This document shows positions 16,975 to 25,005 of a stretch of 42,131 bases of DNA, piece by piece. A program made the position numbers and the translations under genes. The stretch covers positions 10,016-52,146 of the forward strand of contig WHSP01000015.1 of the NCBI GenBank assembly GCA_009380025.1, read 5' to 3'. The DNA comes from Gemmatimonas sp. Lineage in GTDB: Bacteria; Gemmatimonadota; Gemmatimonadetes; Longimicrobiales; Longimicrobiaceae. How positions within the stretch are numbered: the stretch's first letter is position 1; every line of letters begins with the position of its first letter. The notes beneath the pieces are model-generated. The model was not told the DNA's origin. It ran no database searches and saw only the letters and a program-made list of their open reading frames with translations.

Positions 16975-18003
16975 ATGGCGGACGGAAAGAGGAAGACACT
17001 GCTCGGGAACGCGGGCAAGGCGGCGGTTGGTCTGGCGGCGGCCGCGGCGGCAGCGTACGGAGTCTACCTCTGGGGAAACCCGTCGGCCCGCCGCCGCCCA
17101 GTGACAGAGTTGGACCTCGCCCTCAGCCTGAGGCTTCAGTACCACCCCTGGCGCTCCGTCCACTACGCCTACTATTCGAGGTCGGGACGTGGTCGCCCCA
17201 TCGTGCTGCTCCACTCGGTCAGTGCGGTCGCCTCGGCTCATGAGCTGAGGCCGCTCGTCCAACGTCTACAGCGTGAGACCAAGCGCCCCATCTACGTGCT
17301 CGAGTGGCTGGGCTTCGGGCACAGCGATCGGCCGGAGACGGACTACACGCCCGAGTTGCTGGAGGGGCAACTGGAGCACTTCATCGGCGAGGTCGTACGG
17401 CCGAAGGAGGGGGCCGACCTCATCGGCCTGTCACTGGGTGCAACGTACGCGGCGGAGCTCGGCCGGCGACGTCCCGACCTGATCCGAAGCCTCGTCGCGA
17501 TCGAACCGACGGGCCTCGGCGAGGAGCCCGAGGAAATCGGCCAGGTCTGGTCTAGGCTGCTCTTCACCCTGCCCGGCGTCCAGCGCGCCTTCTACGACCG
17601 TCTGACCACGCCGGACGCGCTCTACGCCTTCGCTCGCGAGAACCTCTTTTCTCCGGACTTCGGCGTGCCCGACGAGTATGTCGACTACGCTGCGGCAACC
17701 GCCCGCATGGAAGGAGCTTCGCGCCCGCTCGACGACTTCCTCAGCGGTCGGCTTTTCCCGGAGCTCGGGGGAGACGCCTTCCTTCGCCTGCCACAGCCCC
17801 TGCTCATCATTCACGGCACGGTTATGGAACGTCGGATGGAGTCATACGCAGAGTTGCCCGAGCTGGCGGAGAAGCCGAGCACTGACGTGCTCGCAATTCC
17901 CACCGGAGCATTGCCGCATTGGGAGCGACCGGGCGTCGTTATGGAGCGAATCAGTGAGTTTTACGCCGATCTGGATCGAACGGTCACGTCGTCCTCGACC
18001 TGA
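16975..18003 (+). CDS. Alpha/beta hydrolase, membrane-anchored
   Basis: A 342-residue protein of the alpha/beta-hydrolase fold; the substrate is unknown. Residues about 13-33 are a hydrophobic Ala-rich segment, likely a signal anchor. The fold is marked by GRPIVLLHSVSAVAS near residue 73 (oxyanion strand), LEWLGFGHSDRP near 109, the nucleophile elbow GLSLG with Ser153, and a C-terminal ALPHWERPG with the probable catalytic His315. An AGGAGAGAG precedes the ATG at the right distance. It follows the nuo operon by 126 bp and overlaps a small lipoprotein frame. It could act on esters or peptides; nothing visible narrows it. Confidence 0.85.
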   Translation: MADGKRKTLLGNAGKAAVGLAAAAAAAYGVYLWGNPSARRRPVTELDLALSLRLQYHPWRSVHYAYYSRSGRGRPIVLLHSVSAVASAHELRPLVQRLQRETKRPIYVLEWLGFGHSDRPETDYTPELLEGQLEHFIGEVVRPKEGADLIGLSLGATYAAELGRRRPDLIRSLVAIEPTGLGEEPEEIGQVWSRLLFTLPGVQRAFYDRLTTPDALYAFARENLFSPDFGVPDEYVDYAAATARMEGASRPLDDFLSGRLFPELGGDAFLRLPQPLLIIHGTVMERRMESYAELPELAEKPSTDVLAIPTGALPHWERPGVVMERISEFYADLDRTVTSSST

Positions 18004-18301
18004 AGCCGGAGGCGGGTGGCAGTGCGGCTCGCTGGCCGGCCTGGCGCGGGGTCTGTTCGCCACGGGAGCAATCAGCCTCGTGGCGTCGCTCGGAGGCTGT
18101 GGGGATCCGGCCGACGAGGCTCCGTCCTCCGACAGCGGCCCTGAATACGAGGGGCGCAGCCGCGAGCAGATCGAGGCCGAGGCGGCACCGATGAGCCCGG
18201 CCGAAGCGGAGAGTCTAGGCATCGTCGACACGACGATCCGGATGCAACCCCCGATGAACCCGGACAGCGTCATTCCGCTCGATACTACCTTGCTGCAGTA
18301 G
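17954..18301 (+). CDS. Small putative lipoprotein
   Basis: A 115-residue frame starting with GTG inside the 3' end of the hydrolase gene. A hydrophobic stretch (about residues 27-47) ends in the lipobox LGGC at C49, followed by an acidic tail with Asp/Glu/Ser (DPADEAPSSDSG) and MSPAEAESLGIVDTT. The pre-Cys region is long for a lipoprotein signal, so the real start may be later at a rare CTG near 18032, or the gene may be read by coupling. No homologue is recognised. The frame is kept because lipobox and acidic tail sit where a lipoprotein should, but it could be fortuitous. Confidence 0.45.
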   Translation: MSFTPIWIERSRRPRPEAGGGWQCGSLAGLARGLFATGAISLVASLGGCGDPADEAPSSDSGPEYEGRSREQIEAEAAPMSPAEAESLGIVDTTIRMQPPMNPDSVIPLDTTLLQ

Positions 18302-18317
18302 CGGACCCACCTGAAGG

Positions 18318-18345
18318 GCGTCCGATCATCCGATCTGTCGGACGC
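18318..18345 (+). other. Hairpin before etfB
   Basis: Perfect 8-bp arms GCGTCCGA (18318-18325) and TCGGACGC (18338-18345) around a 12-nt loop. It lies between the small lipoprotein frame and the etfB ribosome binding site. No T-tract follows, so a role as intercistronic processing or stability element is as likely as termination. Confidence 0.45.
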
Positions 18346-18370
18346 GAGCCGTCCAACCAGAGGAGAGCCC

Positions 18371-19117
18371 GTGAAATCAGTCGTTTGCGTCAAGCGAGTG
18401 CCGGATACCGAGGCGAGGATTCGTATCGGTGACGATGGCAGGAGCGTGGATCCCAGCGGCGTCAAGTTCATCCTGAACCCGTACGACGAGTTTGCCGTCG
18501 AGGCGGCGTTGAAACACAAGGAGGCGGGCGAGGGCGAGGTGGTCGTCCTTTCGGTTGGTTCCGCAGAGTCTGTCGATGTGTTGAGAACCTCGTTGGCGCT
18601 GGGTGCGGACGAGGCCCTCCTTCTCACGACGACCCAGAGTGCGGAGGGGCTCGCGGTGGCGGAGGCGATCGCCGCAGAGCTGAAGGAGCGTAAATTCGAC
18701 CTGATCCTGTTCGGCATGAAGGCCATCGACGACGACCTTCAGGCGGTCGGTGCCATGGTTGCCGAGTTGCTCGACTTGCCCTCAGCGACCGTCGTGACCG
18801 AGTTCAGCGTCGAGGATGGAAAGGTGACGGCGCACCGTGAGATCGAAGGTGGAACGGAGGTTGTCGAGGTTCCCCTGCCTTGTGTCTTGACGATCACGAA
18901 GGGCGCGTACGAGCCTCGATACGCGTCCTTGAAGGGAATCATGGCGGCGAAGCGGAAGCCGCTGACGGAGAAGGAAGCCCACCTGGGGTTGTCGCACACG
19001 ATAGAAAGCGCGCTCGAGTATCCGCCGGAACGTCAGGCGGGGCGGATCGTGGGCGAGGGGTCGGATGCGGTCCCAGAGCTGGTGCGGCTCCTACGAGAGG
19101 AAGCGAATGTGATCTGA
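18371..19117 (+). CDS. etfB: Electron transfer flavoprotein beta subunit
   Basis: A 248-residue protein. With EtfA it takes electrons from acyl-CoA and other flavin dehydrogenases and delivers them to ETF:quinone oxidoreductase. Visible: the N-terminal KSVVCVKRVPDTEARIRI strand, LNPYDEFAVEAAL, LILFGMKAIDDDLQAVG near residue 117 (the AMP/FAD-binding loop family signature), and ASLKGIMAAKRKP near 195 that contacts the partner. A GTG start follows AGGAGAG. etfA begins 85 bp later, an unusually wide gap for this pair but still the same strand. Length is normal. Confidence 0.95.
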   Translation: MKSVVCVKRVPDTEARIRIGDDGRSVDPSGVKFILNPYDEFAVEAALKHKEAGEGEVVVLSVGSAESVDVLRTSLALGADEALLLTTTQSAEGLAVAEAIAAELKERKFDLILFGMKAIDDDLQAVGAMVAELLDLPSATVVTEFSVEDGKVTAHREIEGGTEVVEVPLPCVLTITKGAYEPRYASLKGIMAAKRKPLTEKEAHLGLSHTIESALEYPPERQAGRIVGEGSDAVPELVRLLREEANVI

Positions 19118-19202
19118 TCGGGCATAGCCCGCACTGCGCACGTCTACGCTGCGCCTGGACGGAGGCAGCGAGCCACCATTCGAGAACCATTCAGAGAATC
19201 TC

Positions 19203-20180
19203 ATGGCCGGCATCATAGCGTTCGGGGAGGTCAGGGAGGGGGAGGTCAAGAAGAGCTCCTGGGAGGTAGTAACGGCGGCGCGTCAGATCGCGGACGTGCT
19301 CGGATGCGAAGTTCACGCCCTGTTGTTGGGCGGTCCCGGGTTCGCCGATGCGGCTCAAGAGCTCGCCCGTTACGGAGCGGACGCGATCTTCGTCGCTGAG
19401 GACGAGTCTCTCGGCCACTACGGTCCGGCTCGGTACACCTCCGTCGTGGTGGACTTCATTCGAGAACAAGGCTGCAAGGTCGCCGTTTTTCCGGCCTCCG
19501 CACTCGGGAAGGACTTGGCCCCACGCGTCGCGGCTCGCCTGGGCCTCGGATACGCCGGAGAGTGCACCGGTCTTGCCGTCGAGGCCGACGGTCTGGTCGC
19601 GACGCGGCCGAAATACGCCGGGAAGTTGTTCGCCAAGGTCGGCTTCGAGAAGGCCCCTGCGATCGTGTCGATCCGAGCGAATGTGTTCACTCCTCAGGAG
19701 AAGCCCGCGGCGGGAGAGGTAAGGTCCCTGAGTATCGATGGCGAGTCCGGTGGATTGGATGCGGTCGTTAGGGAGATCCGGGCCTCGGCAGGCGAAAAGT
19801 TGGACGTGGGCGAAGCTTCGATCGTTGTCTCGGGTGGGCGTGGGCTGCGCGATCCGGAGAACTTCAAGCTCATCGAAGAGCTCGCGGATGCGCTGGGCGG
19901 CGCGGTCGGCGCTTCCCGCGCCGTAGTCGATGCGGGTTGGCGGCCGCACGCCGAACAGGTCGGTCAGACCGGCAAGACCGTCTCGCCCCAGCTCTACTTC
20001 GCGGTCGGTATTTCCGGCGCGATTCAACACCTGGCCGGGATGCGGACGGCGCGCTACATCGTGGCCATCAACAAGGATCCCGACGCACCGATCTTCAAGG
20101 TCGCGGACTACGGCATCGTCGGGGATCTGTTCGAGGTCGTTCCCCGGCTCACCGAGGAGATCCGGAAGTTGCGGGGTTGA
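19203..20180 (+). CDS. etfA: Electron transfer flavoprotein alpha subunit
   Basis: A 325-residue protein binding FAD in its C-terminal half. The FAD signature is clear from about residue 238 on: AVGASRAVVDAGW, EQVGQTGKTVSPQLYFAVGI, SGAIQHLAGM and VAINKDPDAPIFKVADYGIVGD. The N-terminal half has the usual GFADAAQELARYGAD region and ARLGLGYAGECTGL. The ATG is the natural start before AGIIAFGEV. Its partner etfB lies upstream; no ETF dehydrogenase or ETF:quinone oxidoreductase gene is in the window. Confidence 0.96.
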   Translation: MAGIIAFGEVREGEVKKSSWEVVTAARQIADVLGCEVHALLLGGPGFADAAQELARYGADAIFVAEDESLGHYGPARYTSVVVDFIREQGCKVAVFPASALGKDLAPRVAARLGLGYAGECTGLAVEADGLVATRPKYAGKLFAKVGFEKAPAIVSIRANVFTPQEKPAAGEVRSLSIDGESGGLDAVVREIRASAGEKLDVGEASIVVSGGRGLRDPENFKLIEELADALGGAVGASRAVVDAGWRPHAEQVGQTGKTVSPQLYFAVGISGAIQHLAGMRTARYIVAINKDPDAPIFKVADYGIVGDLFEVVPRLTEEIRKLRG

Positions 20181-20185
20181 TCAGG

Positions 20186-20257
20186 ATCCATCGTCTCCAA
20201 GCCGTCGCCCCCGCGAAAGGGGCTGTTCGAAGGTGCAGGAACCCCAGGGCGATGGAT
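20186..20257. terminator. Nested inverted repeat between convergent genes
   Basis: Outer arms ATCCATCG (20186-20193) and CGATGGAT (20250-20257) enclose a second hairpin, GCCCC (20207-20211) with GGGGC (20219-20223). It sits 6 bp after etfA and 62 bp before the end of the opposite-strand gene. There is no T-tract. A shared stop for converging transcripts is the simplest reading. Confidence 0.4.
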
Positions 20258-20318
20258 TCAGCTTCCTGGGAGCACGCAGCCGGGAGACTGGCACCGATCA
20301 CCTGAGAAACTCGGTGGA

Positions 20319-20753
20319 TCAGACGATACCAACGCGGTCGATCTCGAGGCGTGCTTCGACCATCGAGACGACCTCGTCGGGCGAGGGGAGGGTGTTACGA
20401 AACAGCAGCTGCCCATCCAGCACGGCGGTCGAGAGGCTCGACGAGGCCATCGCCCTGAGTGCGGTGCCTATCGGTACTCTGAACCGAAAGGCATCCCGGG
20501 CCACCAGGGGGAGATACGAGATGAAGTTGCGGGGGTCGATGATCGTGATTTCCACACGCTCCCCAAACGCTTTACGCACGGCTCGGTAGATCTCCCCGAC
20601 CCGCGCCATCCGATCGCGCCTCTCGGGGAAGACGCAGTCATCGGTGGACCACAGGGTCGCGTCTCCCTCGATGCGTCCGCAGCAACCAGACCCTGACATC
20701 TGCTCGTCGATCTCTCGAATGAGGATCAGGTGATGAGGTACGCCGGTATACAT
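20319..20753 (-). CDS. Small Cys-Cys protein, possible thioredoxin-like fold
   Basis: A 144-residue protein with no family I can name with certainty. The first strand LILIREIDEQ leads to SGSGCCGRIEGD with adjacent C24 and C25, and a helix follows (RMARVGEIYRAVRKAFG). A second strand, VEITIIDPRNFISYLPLV, comes next. The end, STAVLDGQLLFRNTLPSPDEVVSMVE, reads like the beta-hairpin and last helix of a thioredoxin-like fold (compare the usual PxxxxxGxxVxxGxxPxxxEL pattern), though the cis-Pro position is not proline. A metal or Fe-S role for the vicinal cysteines is possible. It is the only minus-strand gene between dcd and the window end, convergent with etfA and divergent from valS. No Shine-Dalgarno is clear at the ATG used. 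Confidence 0.65.
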   Translation of the reverse strand: MYTGVPHHLILIREIDEQMSGSGCCGRIEGDATLWSTDDCVFPERRDRMARVGEIYRAVRKAFGERVEITIIDPRNFISYLPLVARDAFRFRVPIGTALRAMASSSLSTAVLDGQLLFRNTLPSPDEVVSMVEARLEIDRVGIV

Positions 20754-20942
20754 GAGGAAGCGGGGAAACAGTTCGGATCGGGAGCCCCGCCGGGATGCTC
20801 GCGGGTTCCTGCAATACCGCGACCGCTGCCGAAAGTTCGAGACGCCTCAGCGCGCTGATCGGAGACGCGTCGAGATCGAGGCGAAGTGTTGGGCGGGGTG
20901 GGGGAGACTGTCGTCGAGAGCCGCGCTCGCGTTCACGTGCCG

Positions 20943-20971
20943 TTGACCGGTTTCGACGGCGAAAATATCAT
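20943..20971 (+). promoter_or_regulatory. Probable valS promoter
   Basis: TTGACC (20943-20948), a 17-bp spacer and TATCAT (20966-20971), five of six positions matching TATAAT. The predicted start is near 20978, giving a leader of about 60 nt to the valS ATG. The remaining gap back to 20754 shows no gene or known RNA. Confidence 0.65.
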
Positions 20972-21003
20972 TTCTGATTGAACATCGATGACCGTCGACG
21001 GGG

Positions 21004-21032
21004 CGAAGTCGCTCCGTTTTTTTACTTCGGAG
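21004..21032 (+). promoter_or_regulatory. Overlapping alternative hairpins over the valS ribosome binding site
   Basis: Two pairings interleave in the short leader. CGAAGT (21004-21009) can pair with ACTTCG (21024-21029), and CTCCG (21012-21016) with CGGAG (21028-21032). The second covers the Shine-Dalgarno GGAGG just before the ATG at 21038. They cannot both form as simple hairpins, as in a translational switch. No T-box sequence is seen. Function is inference from pairing alone. Confidence 0.35.
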
Positions 21033-21037
21033 GGACG

Positions 21038-23752
21038 ATGGCCGAAGCGTTGCCGCCGCAATACGACCCGAAGGCAAACGAGGAGCCGCTCTATCGCTGG
21101 TGGGAAGAAGAAGGCTTCTTCCACGCCGACGAGGCGAGCGAACGGGTGCCGTACACCATCGTGATTCCGCCGCCCAACGTGACCGCGATGCTACACATGG
21201 GACACGGCCTGAACAATACGATTCAGGATGTGTTGATCCGCTGGCGGCGGATGCAGGGCAGAGAGGCCCTCTGGCAGCCGGGAACCGACCATGCCGGAAT
21301 CGCGACCCAGAACGTGGTGGAGCGGCGACTCGCACAGCAGGACCGGAGCCGGGTCGAGATCGGACGCGAGGCGTTCGTTGACGAAGTGTGGGAGTTCGTC
21401 CACGAAACCGGGGCGACGATCCTGGACCAGCTCCGGGCGATCGGCTCTTCATGTGACTGGGAGCGAACGCGCTTCACCCTGGACGAAGGTCCTTCCCGTG
21501 CGGTGCGGGAGGTCTTCGTCCGGCTCTACGAGAAGGGCCTGATCTATCGGGGAAACTACATCATCAACTGGTGCCCGCGCTGCCTGACCGCTCTCTCGAA
21601 CGAAGAGGCCGAGCCAGAGGAGACGGCCGGGAAGCTGTATCACCTTCGTTATCCGATCCTGGGCGAGGCACCCGCCGGTCTTCCGAAGCTTCCCGACGGC
21701 CGTGGGTATGTCGTCGTGGCGACGACCCGGCCGGAAACCATGCTGGGTGATGTTGCGGTCGCCGTGCACCCCAACGATGACCGATACGCCGAGGCACGTT
21801 CCTCGGAGTTGGACCTGCCGCTGACCGGGCGCCGCATCCCCGTCGTCACCGACGAGTACGTCGATCCCGAATTTGGATCGGGGGCCGTGAAGATCACGCC
21901 GGCCCACGACCCGAATGATTTCGAGCTCGCGCAGCGACACGGCCTCCCCGCGCTCGACGTCATGACGCCCGATGCCCGGATGAGCTCCTCTGTTCCGGAG
22001 GAGTTCCGTGGGCTCGATCGGTTCGAGGCGAGAGAGCAAGTGGTCGCGGCATTTCGGGAGCTCGGACTGCTGGAGAAGGTCGAAGATTACACGACCTCGA
22101 TCCCGCACTGTTACCGGTGCCACACGGTCGTTGAGCCGCGTCTGTCCGACCAGTGGTTCGTGAAGATGAAGCCCCTGGCGGAGCCGGCCCTGGCAGCATC
22201 GCGGGACGGACGGGTGCGCTTCATTCCGGATCGCTACACGAAGGTCTATGAGAACTGGCTCGAGAACATCCGGGACTGGTGCATCTCTCGGCAGCTCTGG
22301 TGGGGGCACCGCATTCCCGCCTGGTACTGTCGCTCGCCCGGCTGTACGGAGGTCATCGTCGCCCGAGAAGATCCAACCCGATGTCCCGAGTGCGGCGGTA
22401 CCGATCTCCAGCAGGATGCCGACGTCCTCGATACCTGGTTCTCATCCTGGCTCTGGCCCTTCTCCACGCTCGGATGGCCAGAGGAAACGCCTTCTCTGGA
22501 GAAGTTCTATCCCGGGAGCACGCTGGTCACCGGCCCCGATATCATCTTCTTCTGGGTCGCCCGGATGATTATGGCCGGGATCGAGTTCATGGGCGACGTA
22601 CCCTTCCGGGACGTCTATCTGAACGGCATCGTTCGCGACCATCTGGGCCGGAAGCAGTCGAAGTCGTTGGGCAATGGGATCGATCCGATAGAGGTCGTGG
22701 GACTCTACGGGGCGGATGCCCTGCGCTACACGGTGGTGGCGGGCGCCGGTGCGGGGACCGATCAAAAGCTCAACTATCAGAACCTCGAGGAGTCATTCGG
22801 CCCGGGTCGGAACTTCGCGAACAAACTCTGGAACGCCGGGCGGTTCGCGTTGATGAACCTGGCGGACGACGAAACGCCGCGGCTCGAGGAGATCGAGGGA
22901 TCGCTCGAGCTCGCCGACCGCTGGATCCTCTCGCGCCTGTCAAGGACGACGGGCGAGATCACGGAATCGTTGGAGCGATTCCGGTTGAATGAGGCTGCCA
23001 CGGCGGGTCACGGATTTTTCTGGGGGGAGGTCGCGGACTGGTACCTGGAGATCATCAAACCGCGATTGCGGGGCGAGTTCGGGGACGATAGTCGTGACGC
23101 CGCGCGAGCTACGCTCGTGACCGTCCTCGATCAGACGATGCGACTCCTCCACCCCGTCATGCCGTTCATCAGTGAGGCGGTGTGGAAGCGGCTCCCGTGG
23201 CGCGAAGGGGGTGCGCCGTCCCTGATGGTCGCAACGTGGCCTGCCCGACAGGATCGCTGGGAGGATTCGACCGCCGAGCAGGCGATGGCCGATCTCCAGG
23301 AGCTGATCGGTACCGTGCGCAACCTCCGCGCGGAGTATGGCGTTCAGCCCGCACAACGGGTGACGGTGCGGATTTCGGGCGAAACGGCGGAGATTCGAGA
23401 GGTGCTCGAGGAGTCCGCGCGTGCACTCTTCGACCTGGCCCGCGTCGAGCAAGTCGTCTTCGGACGGACGGAGGGAGAGATCGGCGCAGTGGTGGTGCTC
23501 ACGTCGGGAGTGGAGGTCTTTCTGCCGCTCGAAGGGGTGATCGACCTGGACCGCGAACGAACCCGCCTGCGATCCGAGCTGAACCGCATCGCCGGTCAGG
23601 AAGAGGCCACATCGAAGCGGCTCGCGAACGAGTCGTTCGTCTCCCGAGCTCCGGCGGAAGTCGTCGAACGCGAGCGTGAGAAGCTCACGAACTTCGCCGA
23701 GCAGCGGGAGAAGCTCGCACGCGGCCTCGCCGTCCTGGAGGGAAGCGCTTGA
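21038..23752 (+). CDS. valS: Valyl-tRNA synthetase
   Basis: A 904-residue class Ia synthetase that charges tRNA-Val. HIGH motif as HMGH (residues 53-56) after PPPNVTAML; GTDHAGIATQNVVERR is the ValRS-specific stretch. The editing domain carries TTRPETMLGDVAVAVHP. A zinc-ribbon insert shows C431, C436, C449 and C452. The KMSKS loop reads KQSKS (539-543), with Gln for Met. The C-terminal about 65 residues are the expected coiled coil that grips tRNA. The ATG is preceded by GGAGGG at good spacing; a TTG 60 bp upstream is in frame but lacks this. The stop overlaps the next gene by four bases. Confidence 0.96.
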   Translation: MAEALPPQYDPKANEEPLYRWWEEEGFFHADEASERVPYTIVIPPPNVTAMLHMGHGLNNTIQDVLIRWRRMQGREALWQPGTDHAGIATQNVVERRLAQQDRSRVEIGREAFVDEVWEFVHETGATILDQLRAIGSSCDWERTRFTLDEGPSRAVREVFVRLYEKGLIYRGNYIINWCPRCLTALSNEEAEPEETAGKLYHLRYPILGEAPAGLPKLPDGRGYVVVATTRPETMLGDVAVAVHPNDDRYAEARSSELDLPLTGRRIPVVTDEYVDPEFGSGAVKITPAHDPNDFELAQRHGLPALDVMTPDARMSSSVPEEFRGLDRFEAREQVVAAFRELGLLEKVEDYTTSIPHCYRCHTVVEPRLSDQWFVKMKPLAEPALAASRDGRVRFIPDRYTKVYENWLENIRDWCISRQLWWGHRIPAWYCRSPGCTEVIVAREDPTRCPECGGTDLQQDADVLDTWFSSWLWPFSTLGWPEETPSLEKFYPGSTLVTGPDIIFFWVARMIMAGIEFMGDVPFRDVYLNGIVRDHLGRKQSKSLGNGIDPIEVVGLYGADALRYTVVAGAGAGTDQKLNYQNLEESFGPGRNFANKLWNAGRFALMNLADDETPRLEEIEGSLELADRWILSRLSRTTGEITESLERFRLNEAATAGHGFFWGEVADWYLEIIKPRLRGEFGDDSRDAARATLVTVLDQTMRLLHPVMPFISEAVWKRLPWREGGAPSLMVATWPARQDRWEDSTAEQAMADLQELIGTVRNLRAEYGVQPAQRVTVRISGETAEIREVLEESARALFDLARVEQVVFGRTEGEIGAVVVLTSGVEVFLPLEGVIDLDRERTRLRSELNRIAGQEEATSKRLANESFVSRAPAEVVEREREKLTNFAEQREKLARGLAVLEGSA

Positions 23753-24927
23753 CGCTCGTTCGCGGAGCCATCGCCCTCATAATCGCCGTGTCGGTTGGAT
23801 GGGCGTGTGCTCACGTGGAAGCTCCGCCTGGGGGACCGGACGACACCACGCCTCCGGAAATCCTCACGACACGACCCCAGGCCGATACGATCGCCCCCGG
23901 TTATCGGGACCCGGTCGTTCTCGTATTCACCGAACGGATCTCTGAACGCTCGATTGTCGATGCGGTAACCGTGTCGCCCCGCACGAGCCCGGTCAGCGTC
24001 GACATCGGCCGTGATGAAATCCGCGTTTCGCTGCGGCAGGGGTGGTCCCCCGGGGCCATCTATCACGTCGGCGTAGGCCAGAACGTTGAGGATCTGTTCG
24101 GCAACCGGCTCGCCGAACCGATTCGCTTCGTCTTCTCGACAGGTCCCGAGATCCCCGAGACCGCCCTCTCGGGAACAGTGATCGATCGGATCACTGGCCT
24201 ACCGGACACGGACGTGAGGGTCGAGGCGATCCGGACCGATTCGCTCGTCTACGCGACCCTCCCGGATACCGCCGGCGCCTTTCTGATCGCCCAATTCCCC
24301 GAAGGGGAGTACGAGGTAAGGGCCTACCGCGACCTGAACCGGAATCGGGCTTTCGACCCCTTCGAAGCCGGAGACTCGGCAGCGGTGGAAGTCCGGGTAG
24401 ACGAGCCCGCCGACGTTGCCCTGCGCGTCCTGGAGCCGGATTCGACGGCCCCGGTCGCCGGCGCCGTCCAGCTGGTGGGCGACGTGGTGCAAGTGGAGTT
24501 CGATGACTATCTCGACCCGGATCAGGCGATCGATCCCTCGCAGGTCGCGGTGACCGATAGCACGGGGGCCACGGTTCCGATCGACACAGTGGCGGTCGGG
24601 GAGCTGCTGCCGACGGAACCCGACAGCCTTGCGGCCCTGCCCGACACCGCACAGACACCTGCGCCCGCTGCGCCACCGGCAGCGGCTCAGCAGCCTCCGG
24701 AGCCCGGAGCCACCCCCGAGACCCCTGACAACCTACCCTCCCGCACACTCGCGGTCCGGTTGGCAGATGAGGCCGATCTCATGCCTGGCGCGGAGTACAC
24801 TGTGTCGGTCGACGGAGTCACCAACCTGGTCGGTCTGACCGGCGGTGGAGAGAGCTCGTTCACCGCCCCCGAGGAATCCCCGGAGCCAGCCCAGGGGCAG
24901 TCTGATGCCCCACCACAGGCGCAATGA
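23749..24927 (+). CDS. Ig-like (SbsA-type) lipoprotein
   Basis: A 392-residue secreted protein. The signal peptide ends in GWAC with lipidated C20, followed by AHVEAPPGGPDDTTPP, a start very like the SbsA Ig-like lipoproteins of Bacteroidota and relatives. Residues about 35-130 form the Ig-like domain (VLVFTERISERSI, RFVFSTGPE). A carboxypeptidase-regulatory-like beta domain follows (LSGTVIDRITGLPDTDV, FPEGEYEVRAYRDLNRNRAF). A Pro/Ala-rich linker at about 285-330 precedes a last Ig-like piece. It starts with TTG overlapping the valS stop (TTGA), with GGAGGG upstream, so it is translationally coupled to valS. Function is unknown; envelope or cell-surface location is inferred. Confidence 0.8.
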   Translation: MTLVRGAIALIIAVSVGWACAHVEAPPGGPDDTTPPEILTTRPQADTIAPGYRDPVVLVFTERISERSIVDAVTVSPRTSPVSVDIGRDEIRVSLRQGWSPGAIYHVGVGQNVEDLFGNRLAEPIRFVFSTGPEIPETALSGTVIDRITGLPDTDVRVEAIRTDSLVYATLPDTAGAFLIAQFPEGEYEVRAYRDLNRNRAFDPFEAGDSAAVEVRVDEPADVALRVLEPDSTAPVAGAVQLVGDVVQVEFDDYLDPDQAIDPSQVAVTDSTGATVPIDTVAVGELLPTEPDSLAALPDTAQTPAPAAPPAAAQQPPEPGATPETPDNLPSRTLAVRLADEADLMPGAEYTVSVDGVTNLVGLTGGGESSFTAPEESPEPAQGQSDAPPQAQ

Positions 24928-25005
24928 GCGCGTTTCCAGCGGGCCCTCGAGGCGATACATTGGCCTGTCTCGATTCGGTATGGATCTCGAAAAAGTTGCA
25001 GAAAT

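Noticed and set aside
20754-21037. T-box leader for valS
   Set aside because: No T-box sequence (TGGxACC-type) or specifier-loop arrangement seen, and the predicted leader is too short.
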